Of a stretch of DNA of 64,000 nucleotides, positions 9,681 to 18,232 are shown one piece after another. The translations under genes and the position numbers were made by a program. Source of the DNA: Archangium minus (GTDB taxonomy: Bacteria; Myxococcota; Myxococcia; Myxococcales; Myxococcaceae). The notes beneath the pieces are model-generated. The model saw only the letters and a list, made by a program, of their open reading frames with translations. It was not told the origin of the DNA and made no database searches. The stretch is taken from contig NZ_CP043494.1 of the NCBI RefSeq assembly GCF_044360475.1, forward strand, positions 1,364,001-1,428,000, written 5' to 3'. How positions within the stretch are numbered: position 1 is the first letter of the stretch; every line of letters begins with the position of its first letter.

Positions 9681-11597
9681 ATGAACATGGCATGGGAAGA
9701 GAGTGCCGTGGAACCCACCTTTCGTCCGAGCTGCGCCTGCCTGACTCCGCACCCGGAGCTCGCGGAGTGCCCCACTGTCCTGCGGGGGGCTTCCGAGCTT
9801 CGTCCACCCTTGTCGCCCACGCTGCCGCCTTCGAGCGAGCGGGGCGAGAAGCTCGTGGGCCAGCGCTTTGGGAGCTTCGTGTCCCGGCGCGAGCTGGGCC
9901 GCGGAGGCATGGGCACGGTGCTGCTCGCGGAGCACGTCCTCATCCCCAAGCGCGTGGCGGTGAAGGTGCTCCACCGTCACCTGGCGGAGGAGCCGGAGCT
10001 CGTCGCGCGCTTCCTCGCCGAGGCCCGCGCCATGAGCCTCGTGCAGCACGAGAACGTCGTCACCGTCTACGACCTCGACACCCGGGAGGGCCGCCCCTAC
10101 TTCGTCATGGAGTACCTGGAGGGGCAGAGCCTGGCCGCCTTCGCGCGCGGGCCGCTCGAGCCGGCGCTGGTGGTGGAGCTGCTCGCGCAGGTGTGTGACG
10201 CGCTCGGCGCGGCGCACGCGCATGGCATCGTCCACCGCGACCTCAAGCCCGCCAATGTCTTTCTTACGCCGGGCCCCAACGGGCGCCACCGCGTGAAGCT
10301 GCTCGACTTTGGTATTGCGAAGCGGCTCGTCCGGCTCGACGGGGAGACGCCCACCCGCACCGGCGTGCTCATGGGCACGCCCGAGTTCATGGCCCCCGAG
10401 CAGTGCGGCGGCAAGGACGTGGACGCACGCACGGATCTCTACGCGGTGGGGGTGCTCGGCTATCTGCTGCTCACCGGAACCGCGCCCTTCAGTGGCAGCA
10501 ACGCGGCCGAAATCCTCGTGGCCCACCTCCAGCAGGCCCCGCGCCCGCCTCATGAGGTGCGTCCGGGAATTCCACCCGCGCTCTCCGCGGTGCTGCTGCG
10601 CGCGCTCGCCAAGCGTCCCGACGCGCGCTACGCCACTGCCGCCGAGCTGCGCGCCGCGCTGGAGGCCACTGTCACCCGGGCACGCACGCCCGCGCCGTTG
10701 CCGCCCACCGTGGGCTTCACTGCGCGCGTCCCGGTGCATGGCTCACTGGGCGTTCGCGAGTACCCCTGCGAGCGCGTGGGCCGCACCGGCCTCTTCCTGC
10801 GCACCGGCGAGGAGCCGCCACCGCTGCGCTCCGACGTGTCGCTGCTGCTGCGGCTGCCTGGGGGCGAGCTGCAGTGCCTGGGCCAGGTGGTGCGTCACGT
10901 GACCGCCGAGCAGGCCCGGGCGTGGAACATGGCCCCGGGCTTCGGCGTGGAGCTGAGCGACACCTCGGCCTCCTTCCAACAGCTCTTCGCCCGGCTGCTC
11001 TCGGGGGAGCCGACTCCGGAGCCCACGCCTCCTCCCGCGCCCCAGGACGACGCCCGCGCCGAGCCCCTGCTGCGCGAGTTCCGCCAGCGCCTCTCCGGGG
11101 ACCACTACGCCGTGCTGGGCATCCCCCGGGACGCGGACGCGGACAAGGTGCGCGCCCACGCGCGTGAGTGCCGCAACCGGCTCGAGCCGCTGATTTCCCT
11201 TCCGCTGTCTCCCGGACAGCGCGCCCTCGTGCAGCGCGCCCTCTCCAAGGTGGCCCAGGCGCTCCTCGTGCTTGGCCACCTGGAGCGGCGCGTGGAGTAC
11301 GACGCGGAGCTGCGCAACCTGGACGGGGTGATGCGCTGCCTCGCCGCGGGCCTCACCGTCACCACCCTGGAGGCGTGCCGCCAGCGCTTCCTCGCGCGCC
11401 ACCCGGAGATCGGCGGCCACTCGGCGCTGCACCTGGCCTCCGGAGATGCCTTCCGAGCCGCCAACCGCTTGAATGAGGCCCTGGCCTCCTACGAGGCGGC
11501 TCTCCGGGTGGACCCGCTCCACCTCGAGGCACTGAGGCGCTGGCATGCCCTCCGGGTCAGGCTGCGAAGCAATGCATCGCCCGTGACCCACCGTTAG
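9681..11597 (+). CDS. Ser/Thr protein kinase with PilZ-like, J-like and TPR regions
   Basis: 638 residues, cytoplasmic, no membrane segment. The kinase domain (about 64-330) is complete: GRGGMG loop, VAVK Lys 95, HRDLKPAN (185-192), DFG (209-211) and the APE motif. Residues 345-430 look like PilZ, but the NxSxxG motif is changed (about RVGRTG at 365-370), so cyclic-di-GMP binding is doubtful. Residues 470-545 resemble a J-domain (DHYAVLGIPRDADADKVRAHA ... VEYDAEL) without the HPD triad. A TPR-like repeat follows (585-620). The start has GAGGTG 7 bases upstream. The UbiB-type gene starts 15 bases after the stop and is probably co-transcribed. Confidence 0.9.
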   Translation: MNMAWEESAVEPTFRPSCACLTPHPELAECPTVLRGASELRPPLSPTLPPSSERGEKLVGQRFGSFVSRRELGRGGMGTVLLAEHVLIPKRVAVKVLHRHLAEEPELVARFLAEARAMSLVQHENVVTVYDLDTREGRPYFVMEYLEGQSLAAFARGPLEPALVVELLAQVCDALGAAHAHGIVHRDLKPANVFLTPGPNGRHRVKLLDFGIAKRLVRLDGETPTRTGVLMGTPEFMAPEQCGGKDVDARTDLYAVGVLGYLLLTGTAPFSGSNAAEILVAHLQQAPRPPHEVRPGIPPALSAVLLRALAKRPDARYATAAELRAALEATVTRARTPAPLPPTVGFTARVPVHGSLGVREYPCERVGRTGLFLRTGEEPPPLRSDVSLLLRLPGGELQCLGQVVRHVTAEQARAWNMAPGFGVELSDTSASFQQLFARLLSGEPTPEPTPPPAPQDDARAEPLLREFRQRLSGDHYAVLGIPRDADADKVRAHARECRNRLEPLISLPLSPGQRALVQRALSKVAQALLVLGHLERRVEYDAELRNLDGVMRCLAAGLTVTTLEACRQRFLARHPEIGGHSALHLASGDAFRAANRLNEALASYEAALRVDPLHLEALRRWHALRVRLRSNASPVTHR

Positions 11598-11612
11598 GAT
11601 GGGTCCCCGCGC

Positions 11613-12923
11613 ATGGCCTCTGATCCTTCCGACCTCGATGACAAGCTCCCCACCCAGGGCCGCTTCAACCGCTTCCGCAAGCTCGCCGGCCTCTCCGCCC
11701 AACTCAGCGCGGACGTCCTGAAGAGTGGGGCGAAGCGGCTCGTCGGCCAGGAGCCGGAGCTGCTCAGCAAGGCCGCCGCCGAGAAGCTCGTCTCCACCTT
11801 GGGAGAGCTCAAGGGCGCGGCCATGAAGCTCGGCCAGGCGGTGTCCATGGACACGGAGCTGCTCTCCCCCGAGGTGCGCCAGGTCATCGCTCGCTTGCAG
11901 AACGAGGCCCCGCCCATGCCCTACGAGGTGGTGGCGCGCGTCGTGCGCGAGGAGCTGGGGGACACCCCGGAGGCCCTCTTCCGCGAGTTCGACACGACGC
12001 CGCTCGCCTCCGCCTCGCTGGGCCAGGTGCACCGCGCCGTGCTGCACGACGGCCGCCCCGTGGCGGTGAAGGTGCAGTACCCCGGCATCGCCCAGACGCT
12101 CTCCGGCGACATGGAGAACCTGGGCCTGGTGGTGAAGACCGTCTCCAAGGCCTCGCGGCTCGCCGACGGCACCGCCTACTTCCACGAGCTGCGCGACGAG
12201 CTGCTCCTGGAAACGGACTACCTGCGCGAGGCCTCGCTGTGCACGGCCTTCGCTCGCGGCGTGGCTCGCCTACCGGACCTGAAGGTGCCCGAGGTCATCA
12301 CCGAGCGCACCACCGGGCGCGTGCTCACGCTGGAGCTGCTCCGGGGCCGCACCCTCAAGGACTGGGTTGTCTCCGAGCCCTCCGCCGAGGAGCGCTACCG
12401 CGTGGCGCGCCAGCTCATCCTCGCCATCTACGGGCCCTTCTTCACCGTCGGGGAGATGCACGCGGATCCGCACCCGGGCAACTTCATGGTGCTCGAGGAC
12501 GGGCGGCTGGGGCTGCTCGACTTCGGCTCTATCAAGCGCTTCTCTCCGCGCTTCGTGGACGCCAACCGGCGCATGTTCGTGCACGCCATGCGGCTGGAGC
12601 CCATGGACGTGCTCGGCCTGAGCCGCGAGGTGGGCTTCACCACGGAGCTGCCGGACGTGGAGGCCACCGAGCTCATCCAGGAGATTCTCCACATCGCCGG
12701 ACGGCCCATGCGCTCGGCGCCGTACGACTACGCCACGTGCTCCATCACGCGCGACATGAAGCTGCACTTCGCGCGCAACGCCACTCGCTTCTTGAAGATC
12801 CGCCCACCCGCCGAGGCCGTGATGTTCTTCCGCTCCACCGGGGGACTGGCGCAGAACCTGCGGCTCATCGGGGCCCAGGGTGACTTCCGCCGCGTCTACC
12901 AGGAAGTCGCCGCGCTCCTGTGA
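11613..12923 (+). CDS. ABC1/UbiB-type atypical kinase
   Basis: 436 residues with the defining motifs of the UbiB/ADCK family: KLGQ (72-75), an Ala/Ser-rich loop ASASLGQVH (132-140) that replaces the usual glycine-rich loop, VAVKVQYPG, HADPHPGN (283-290) and DFGS (303-306). Family members act in ubiquinone formation or membrane lipid handling, probably as ATPases rather than protein kinases. It lacks the C-terminal membrane helices of true UbiB, so it is closer to the soluble ABC1 subgroup. It sits 15 bases downstream of a Ser/Thr kinase gene, and its 3' end faces a REP element. The exact substrate is unknown. Confidence 0.88.
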   Translation: MASDPSDLDDKLPTQGRFNRFRKLAGLSAQLSADVLKSGAKRLVGQEPELLSKAAAEKLVSTLGELKGAAMKLGQAVSMDTELLSPEVRQVIARLQNEAPPMPYEVVARVVREELGDTPEALFREFDTTPLASASLGQVHRAVLHDGRPVAVKVQYPGIAQTLSGDMENLGLVVKTVSKASRLADGTAYFHELRDELLLETDYLREASLCTAFARGVARLPDLKVPEVITERTTGRVLTLELLRGRTLKDWVVSEPSAEERYRVARQLILAIYGPFFTVGEMHADPHPGNFMVLEDGRLGLLDFGSIKRFSPRFVDANRRMFVHAMRLEPMDVLGLSREVGFTTELPDVEATELIQEILHIAGRPMRSAPYDYATCSITRDMKLHFARNATRFLKIRPPAEAVMFFRSTGGLAQNLRLIGAQGDFRRVYQEVAALL

Positions 12924-12927
12924 GCTG

Positions 12928-13059
12928 CCCCCTCTCCCTCTGGGAGAGGGCGGGGGGTGAGGGTATCGGGTAAACCCGGGTTGCACCCTCTGTCCACACT
13001 GCGAGCTACGGGTTGGAGAACGGGCTCGGCTACCCTCACCCCGACCCTCTCCCGAGGGG
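12928..13059. repeat. REP-like paired palindrome, copy R3 (inverted, split by the IS)
   Basis: Left arm 12928-12966, then a core that is the reverse complement of the R1/R2 core (AAACCCGGGTTG, then TTGGAGAACGGGCTCG), then the start of the right arm. The right arm stops at 13059, where the insertion sequence begins, and resumes at 14349. Joining the two sides minus one copy of the 9-base duplication restores an intact CCCTCTCCCGAGGGGAGAGGG arm. Confidence 0.88.
13051..13059. repeat. Target-site duplication, left copy
   Basis: CCCGAGGGG directly before the left inverted repeat; identical to 14349-14357. The site is the loop side of a REP hairpin. Confidence 0.9.
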
Positions 13060-14348
13060 CAGGGCGGGCGCATCTAAAGCGCCAGTCAAATCAGCGGGTT
13101 GGCAGTGGGCTCACGCAGGAGGTCAGAGGACTTCCATAGGCTGGGCCCACTTATGGAGTCACAGGGGCAGGGCGGGCAGGGTGGGCAGGTTGTGGTTCAA
13201 CTCATTCTCGAGCACTTCGGGGGGCTGAAGGACCCCCGAGTGGCGCGCACCAAGCGCCATGCGCTCAGCAACGTGCTGGTGATGGCGCTGTGCGCGGTGA
13301 TTGCTGGAGCTGACGGGTGGGAGGGACTGGCACAATTTGCCAGGTCGCGAGCGCAGTGGTTGGCCAGCTTCCTGGACATGCCACATGGAGTGCCGTGCGC
13401 GGACACCTTCCGCCGGGTGCTGTGCGCACTACACCCCCAGGCATTCGAGGCCTGCATGCGCCGGTGGATGCAGGCACTGGCCAGGGAGGTGCGCGGCCAG
13501 GTAGTGGCGGTAGACGGTAAGAGTGTGCGAGGCGCACTGAGCAAGACCCTGGCGGGCTCGCCGCTGCATCTGGTGCACGTATGGGCCAGCGAGCAGCGGC
13601 TGCTGTTGGCGCAGCAGGCCGTAGCGGGAGCACCCGGAGAGGTGGCGGCCATCCCCGAGTTGCTGGCGCAATTGCAACTGCAAGGGGCAGTGGTGACGGT
13701 GGACGCCAACGGGTGCACGGCCAAGGTGGCCCAGGCCGTGGTGCACGCGGGAGCTGACTACGTGCTGCACCTCAAGGGCAACCGCGGGCCGTTGTACTCC
13801 CACGTCAAGGACATGTTCGCCCCGGTGCGTGCCAACCCCGAGGCGAGCCACTCTGGGGTGGACACTCACAGCCGCAGCGTGAGCAAGGGACATGGCCGAC
13901 GCGAGGTGCGTACAGCCTGGGCAGTGGCCCTGCGGCCAGAAGACCTACCGCCCAGCGCACACAAGTGGCCCCGGCTGCGCACTGCCGTGCTGCTGCGGCG
14001 CGAGCGCACGCTCAAGGGCAAGGTGAGCCAGGAGTGGCACTACTACCTCAGCAGCCTGCCACCCCAGGCTCGCAAGCTCACCGGCCTCATCCGCGGCCAC
14101 TGGGGCGTGGAGAATGGGCTGCACTGGTGCCTGGACGTGTGCATGGGCGAGGACTCGCGCACCATCCGCCACTTCAATGGGGCGCAGAATTTCGCCGTGC
14201 TCAGCCGCATTGCCCTCACGCTGCTGCGACGTGAGAAGACACTCAAGGCCGGTGTCCCTACCCGGCGCAAGAAGGCTGGGTGGGACACCGACTATTTGCT
14301 ACGTGTCCTGCTGGCTGGCTTTCCCGAGAATTAGATGCGCCCGCCCTG
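13060..14348 (+). mobile_element. Complete ISAs1-family insertion sequence (1289 bp)
   Basis: Perfect 18-base terminal inverted repeats: CAGGGCGGGCGCATCTAA at 13060-13077 and its complement at 14331-14348. A 9-base direct target duplication CCCGAGGGG flanks it at 13051-13059 and 14349-14357. One transposase gene is intact, and its TAG stop lies inside the right inverted repeat. ISAs1-family elements of this size usually make 8-10 base duplications, which fits. Intact ends, intact duplication and intact gene point to a recent, possibly active insertion. Confidence 0.95.
13153..14334 (+). CDS. ISAs1-family transposase
   Basis: 393 residues from ATG 13153, the full family length. An in-frame ATG at 13099 would add 18 residues but matches no family feature. 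The catalytic DDE set is visible: Asp 121 in VAVDGKSVRGA, Asp 184 in VTVDANGC and Glu 320 in HWGVENGLHWCLDV, the last being a strong ISAs1 (H-repeat) signature. The N-terminal HFGGLKDPR and KRHALSNVLVMALCAVIAG blocks are also typical. No frameshift or missing residue is seen, so the enzyme should be active on the 18-base ends of its own element. Confidence 0.95.
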   Translation: MESQGQGGQGGQVVVQLILEHFGGLKDPRVARTKRHALSNVLVMALCAVIAGADGWEGLAQFARSRAQWLASFLDMPHGVPCADTFRRVLCALHPQAFEACMRRWMQALAREVRGQVVAVDGKSVRGALSKTLAGSPLHLVHVWASEQRLLLAQQAVAGAPGEVAAIPELLAQLQLQGAVVTVDANGCTAKVAQAVVHAGADYVLHLKGNRGPLYSHVKDMFAPVRANPEASHSGVDTHSRSVSKGHGRREVRTAWAVALRPEDLPPSAHKWPRLRTAVLLRRERTLKGKVSQEWHYYLSSLPPQARKLTGLIRGHWGVENGLHWCLDVCMGEDSRTIRHFNGAQNFAVLSRIALTLLRREKTLKAGVPTRRKKAGWDTDYLLRVLLAGFPEN

Positions 14349-14365
14349 CCCGAGGGGAGAGGGAG
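14349..14365. repeat. Right copy of target duplication plus remainder of REP copy R3
   Basis: CCCGAGGGG (14349-14357) repeats the left duplication and continues into AGAGGGAG, the second half of the REP arm cut by the insertion. Confidence 0.88.
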
Positions 14366-14374
14366 TAGTGGGGA

Positions 14375-14785
14375 TTAGCGGGCGCTCGCGGCGGGCGGCA
14401 GCCGGCTCTTCTTGTAGATGCTGATCAGCTTGCGGGCCAGGGACTCGCCCTGGACGCTCTTGGAGATGTAGCCATCTGCTCCCGAGGCCAGTGCGAGCGC
14501 GCGCAGCTTGGACTCGTCCGAAGCTGAATAGAGAATGAAGCGCGTGGCCGGCGGGGCCTGGTTGCGCGCCAGCGTCAGCACCTTGTCGCCGCTGAGCGCC
14601 GGGATGTTCACGTCCAACAGCACCAGGTCCGGCATCGCGTTGCGCACCAGGTTCGAGACACCCAGTGACGAGCGATGCGTGCGCACCTCGAAGCCATAGG
14701 CGTGCAGCGTCCGCTCCAGAAGCATCAGCTGATCGACATCGTCGTCCACCACGAGGACACGAATCTTGTTCTCGCTCTCGGACAT
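14375..14785 (-). CDS. Stand-alone receiver (CheY-like response regulator)
   Basis: 136 residues, a single receiver domain with no output domain. Acidic triad DDD (14-16), phospho-acceptor Asp 58 in LVLLDVN and the switch Lys 109 in GYISKSVQG are all present. It closely resembles the receiver at 22885-23277, sharing the unusual THRSSLGVSNLVRN-type helix. AAGGGG precedes the ATG. It lies 200 bases downstream of the histidine kinase at 14986-16902 on the same strand and is its likely partner, by position only. Confidence 0.9.
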   Translation of the reverse strand: MSESENKIRVLVVDDDVDQLMLLERTLHAYGFEVRTHRSSLGVSNLVRNAMPDLVLLDVNIPALSGDKVLTLARNQAPPATRFILYSASDESKLRALALASGADGYISKSVQGESLARKLISIYKKSRLPPAASAR

Positions 14786-14985
14786 GAGTTCCCCTTGGAT
14801 GAAGTGCGAAAGGTGGTTTGCGGAGCTCTAGGATACATCCTCGCACCCGCACTGGGAGGCCCGCCCCTCATGGAAGCGAGTCGTGAGGCCAGAAATCCGA
14901 CGTCAGCTCCCCGGGAGATGTGCAAAGCCGGTAAGAACCATCCTTGCCAAGCCCGGCCAGTCGGGCAAAGCCGGGAAGATGACAC

Positions 14986-16902
14986 TCATTCGTGACGAGG
15001 GACAGCGCGAGGCAAACGGATGGTGAAGACCGTGCCCTCCTCGTGTGTGGAGCGCACCTCGACGGTGCCCCCGTGCGCGGTGGAGATCTGCCGGACGATG
15101 TAGAGCCCGAGCCCTAGCCCGGAGGGCGACCGACCGCGCGCCATTCCTCGGCGGAAGGGCTCAAAGAGGTCGGGCAACAGCTCGGCCGGGATGGGCTCGC
15201 CCTGGTTGCGTACCTCCATGCGCACGCGCTCTCCCTCGTCATAGAGGGCCAGGGTCACAGGTGTCGCCGGGGGGCTGTAGTCGAGGGCGTTCTTGAGGAG
15301 GTTGCTGAGCAGCTGGGCCAGCCGATCCGCATCCCACTCGCCCTGCAGGTCGCCGTGGGTCTCCAGCAGCAGCTCGCGCGCTGGGTGGGACACCTCCACT
15401 TCGCTCACCACGCGGTGGCCCAGCGACTCCAGGTCGGTGGGGGCGGGCGTAATGGGGATGCCGCCTCCCAGCCGCCCGCGCGTGAGATCGAGCAGATCTC
15501 CAATCATCCGCGCCATCAGCTCCGCGTTGAGCGCGATGCGCTGGGCGAGCCGCAGCGAGCGCTCCGGCAGCGTCTCCTGGCGCAGGAGCAGGTCGGCCGA
15601 CAGGCTGATGATGCTCAGGGGATTGCGCAGGTCATGGCTGACAATGCCGAGGAACCGCTCGCGGAACTCCGCTGTCTGGCGCAGCTGCTCCTCGAAGCGC
15701 TTGCGCTCGGTGATGTCCACCACGGCTGTGGCCACCATGAGGGTGCGGCCCTCGCGGTCCTTCACCGGCGAGTAGCTCACCAGGTAGTAACCGAGCTCGC
15801 CCCCCCGGCCGGCCGTGGGCACATGGAGCTCCATGTTGGTCACCGACTCGCCGGTCTCAAAGACACGCTGGTAGTTGGGCGCGTTGGAGGGGGCAATGCG
15901 CGGGATGACTTCCCACACGGTGCGCCCGAGCGACTGCTCCACGGGGACGCCGTTGATGGCGGCGAGCGCATGGTTGATGCGCACGTAGCGCAACTCCCTG
16001 TCGATGAAGGACAGGCCCACGGGCGCGGTGGCCAGCAGCGTGTCCAACAACGCCAGGGCCTCCTCGCGCTCCTTGGCCAGGGCGCGCCGCAGTGCCACGT
16101 CTCGCGAGGTGAGCACTGCGCCGCGCAGGGAGCCATCGGGCCAGCGCAGGGGCCGGGCCGTGATGGAGATGGGCAGCCGCGTACCATCCGGACGGTGAAT
16201 CCAGAAGCTCTCGTCCCGCACGAGCTCTCCCTGGAGCGCGCGGTGCAGCGGCACCTGCTCCAGCGTCAGCGGGCGAGCCTCCTCATCGGACAACCCTTCC
16301 ATCCACTCCTGCGTGGTCAGCTCCTTCAGGGGTCGTCCGTGCTGACGCTCGGCCTCGGGGTTGAAGAGGCGCAGCACGCCCTGGGCATCCGCCATGATGA
16401 TGCCGTCACCACTCTGGGCGATGATGTCCCGGAGCAGGGTCCGCTGCTCCTCGGTCTCTGCTCGGACCGCGCGCTCGCGCTCCGCGACAGCGTCCGCCAT
16501 GGCGAGGTCGATGCCCTGGTGGAGGAGCCTGTTCTCCGCCAGGTCCAACGTGCCACCCGTCTCCTGCAGCAGCTCGAGGATGCAGTCCCGCAGGAGCCCA
16601 TACTCGCGGACGATCTGCGTGACGTCGTAGCCCAGGTCCCTCCGCTGGGCGCGGTGCTGCGCCGCCGTGTCGAGCACCTGCGCGCGAGGGTGTCCGCGGA
16701 GCAGGTCCAACAGCTCATCGAGCAGCACCGGGAACGTGTCGATGACGGCGGAGCGCGTCCGGCCTTCCATGGGGAAGTGGGCACGCACCGTGCGCTCGAA
16801 CCGCTCCAGAATGTCCCCGCGCCGCAGCGAGAGGATGTCGGCCAGTGCACCCATAACGGCAGCTAGCCACGGCGCAGGGATTCGTGCCAGCAGAGAGCGC
16901 AC
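14986..16902 (-). CDS. PAS-domain histidine kinase
   Basis: 638 residues, soluble. An N-terminal helical domain (about 10-130) resembles the RsbRD-type N-terminal sensor. Two PAS domains follow (about 155-275 and 285-405), then HisKA with SHDLRNPL (His 423) and the ATPase with N-box LLKNALDY (about 535) and G2 box SGLGLGLYIV. The G1 box reads RNQGEPIP where DxGxG is usual, a variant shared with the second kinase of 60096-63017. Start is GTG 16902, 14 bases after the pseudokinase stop; no clear ribosome-binding site is seen, and ATG 16854 is an alternative. It is probably translated from the pseudokinase mRNA. Confidence 0.88.
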   Translation of the reverse strand: MRSLLARIPAPWLAAVMGALADILSLRRGDILERFERTVRAHFPMEGRTRSAVIDTFPVLLDELLDLLRGHPRAQVLDTAAQHRAQRRDLGYDVTQIVREYGLLRDCILELLQETGGTLDLAENRLLHQGIDLAMADAVAERERAVRAETEEQRTLLRDIIAQSGDGIIMADAQGVLRLFNPEAERQHGRPLKELTTQEWMEGLSDEEARPLTLEQVPLHRALQGELVRDESFWIHRPDGTRLPISITARPLRWPDGSLRGAVLTSRDVALRRALAKEREEALALLDTLLATAPVGLSFIDRELRYVRINHALAAINGVPVEQSLGRTVWEVIPRIAPSNAPNYQRVFETGESVTNMELHVPTAGRGGELGYYLVSYSPVKDREGRTLMVATAVVDITERKRFEEQLRQTAEFRERFLGIVSHDLRNPLSIISLSADLLLRQETLPERSLRLAQRIALNAELMARMIGDLLDLTRGRLGGGIPITPAPTDLESLGHRVVSEVEVSHPARELLLETHGDLQGEWDADRLAQLLSNLLKNALDYSPPATPVTLALYDEGERVRMEVRNQGEPIPAELLPDLFEPFRRGMARGRSPSGLGLGLYIVRQISTAHGGTVEVRSTHEEGTVFTIRLPRAVPRHE

Positions 16903-16916
16903 TTTGTGCCGGCGGG

Positions 16917-18071
16917 CTAGTGGTCCATCAGGAAGTACACGTCACCGGCCCTGCGCTCGTCATCATCGGAGGGCCGGAACTCCGCGGGCCCTCGTGTCTC
17001 GGCCTCTTCCCGGGCCTGCAGCAGCTCCTCCATGGCCTCCACCGGGCCGTAGGGCGTGTCCCACTGCCTGGCGCACTCATCCAGGTCCGCCAGCAGCTCG
17101 GCGGCGGAGGCGTAGCGCTCCGAGGGCTCGCGACGCAGCAGCCTGAGGAAGACCTTCTGCACGGGGGCGGACAGGTGCTGCGTCAGCTGCTCGACGTACT
17201 CGGGACGAATGGCCGAGGCTCGCCGGGACAGGTCCTCCACCGTCGTCCAGCACTGCACCTCCGTCAGCCACGCCGCGTTGAGCTTGTCCTCGAACAGGTT
17301 CGGGGGAAGCTGAGCGGCGGCCTTCTCCATCTCGTCCGTGGCGTAGGGCTGCTGGCCGGTGGCCAGCTCCACGATCACCAGGCCCAACGAGAAGAGGTCC
17401 GCGCGGCCATCCACCACGATGCGCAGGCTGGGCGCACACAGGTACTCCGGAGCGGCGAAGTCGACCTCTCCTCGGAGGATGTACGGGTTGGTCGTCTCGC
17501 GCCCGGCCACGCGCGAGTACGCCGACACGAACTTCGTCAGAATGATTCGGCCGTCATAGGCCACGAGGATGCTGTAGGGGTCGATACCGCGGTGGATGAT
17601 GCCCAGGGGCTTGCCCTCTGCATCCTTGAGCGAGTGTACGTAGTCCAGCACCTTTGCCACCTCCCGAGCTACATGAACGATGAATCTCTCGGACATGGGC
17701 CGCTTACGCATGCATGCGTAGTGGCCGATCATGTTCAAGCTGAAGCCAAACACGTAATCCATGACGAGGTACCTGCGGCCGTTCTGTTTGAAGACGCCGT
17801 GAACGTGAGGAATGGACGGGTGTGACATTCGCTTCAGCAAGTCCGCCTCCTCGTTCATGCGCCTGTGATTCGTCAGCGAAGCGTCGCTGTCCAGCACCGC
17901 GATCTCGACTAGCGGGCCTTCCTTGAACCCGGTGCGCGGCAGGCACAGGTACACCTTCCGCTCGCCAGGGCCCGCGACCAGCGTCTTGAGCCGGTAGTAG
18001 TCGATGCCTCCGTGGGAGAGCAGGATGTCACGAGCCGTGAGGCGGGGGAAATGGATGTCGAAGATAGACAT
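16917..18071 (-). CDS. Protein-kinase-fold pseudokinase
   Basis: 384 residues from ATG 18071, which has GAGGAG about 7 bases upstream. The Hanks-kinase fold is clear (EEADLLKRMSHPSIPHVHG, MDYVFG, DFAAPEYL, DGRADLFSLGLVIVELATG), but every catalytic residue is lost. The VAIK Lys is Ala 58 (VEIAVL), HRD is HRG (160-162, followed by IDPYSI) and DFG is KFV (about 180-182). The glycine-rich loop is also poor (VAGPGERKV). It should fold but not phosphorylate, so a scaffold or regulator is likely. The histidine kinase gene follows after 14 bases, which makes that kinase the obvious partner (inference). Confidence 0.88.
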   Translation of the reverse strand: MSIFDIHFPRLTARDILLSHGGIDYYRLKTLVAGPGERKVYLCLPRTGFKEGPLVEIAVLDSDASLTNHRRMNEEADLLKRMSHPSIPHVHGVFKQNGRRYLVMDYVFGFSLNMIGHYACMRKRPMSERFIVHVAREVAKVLDYVHSLKDAEGKPLGIIHRGIDPYSILVAYDGRIILTKFVSAYSRVAGRETTNPYILRGEVDFAAPEYLCAPSLRIVVDGRADLFSLGLVIVELATGQQPYATDEMEKAAAQLPPNLFEDKLNAAWLTEVQCWTTVEDLSRRASAIRPEYVEQLTQHLSAPVQKVFLRLLRREPSERYASAAELLADLDECARQWDTPYGPVEAMEELLQAREEAETRGPAEFRPSDDDERRAGDVYFLMDH

Positions 18072-18232
18072 TGAACAGACTCCTCTGATGGCGGCCAATC
18101 CGCACAGGTTCACGCATCGGTTGATGACCTCTGAAGTAACGCGACGTTGAGGAGGACCTTACCGCAGAGATAAACCCGAAGGGAATGACCTGAGAGGTTG
18201 ACCAGGGGTTACCTGTCCCAGCACGCCATGCA

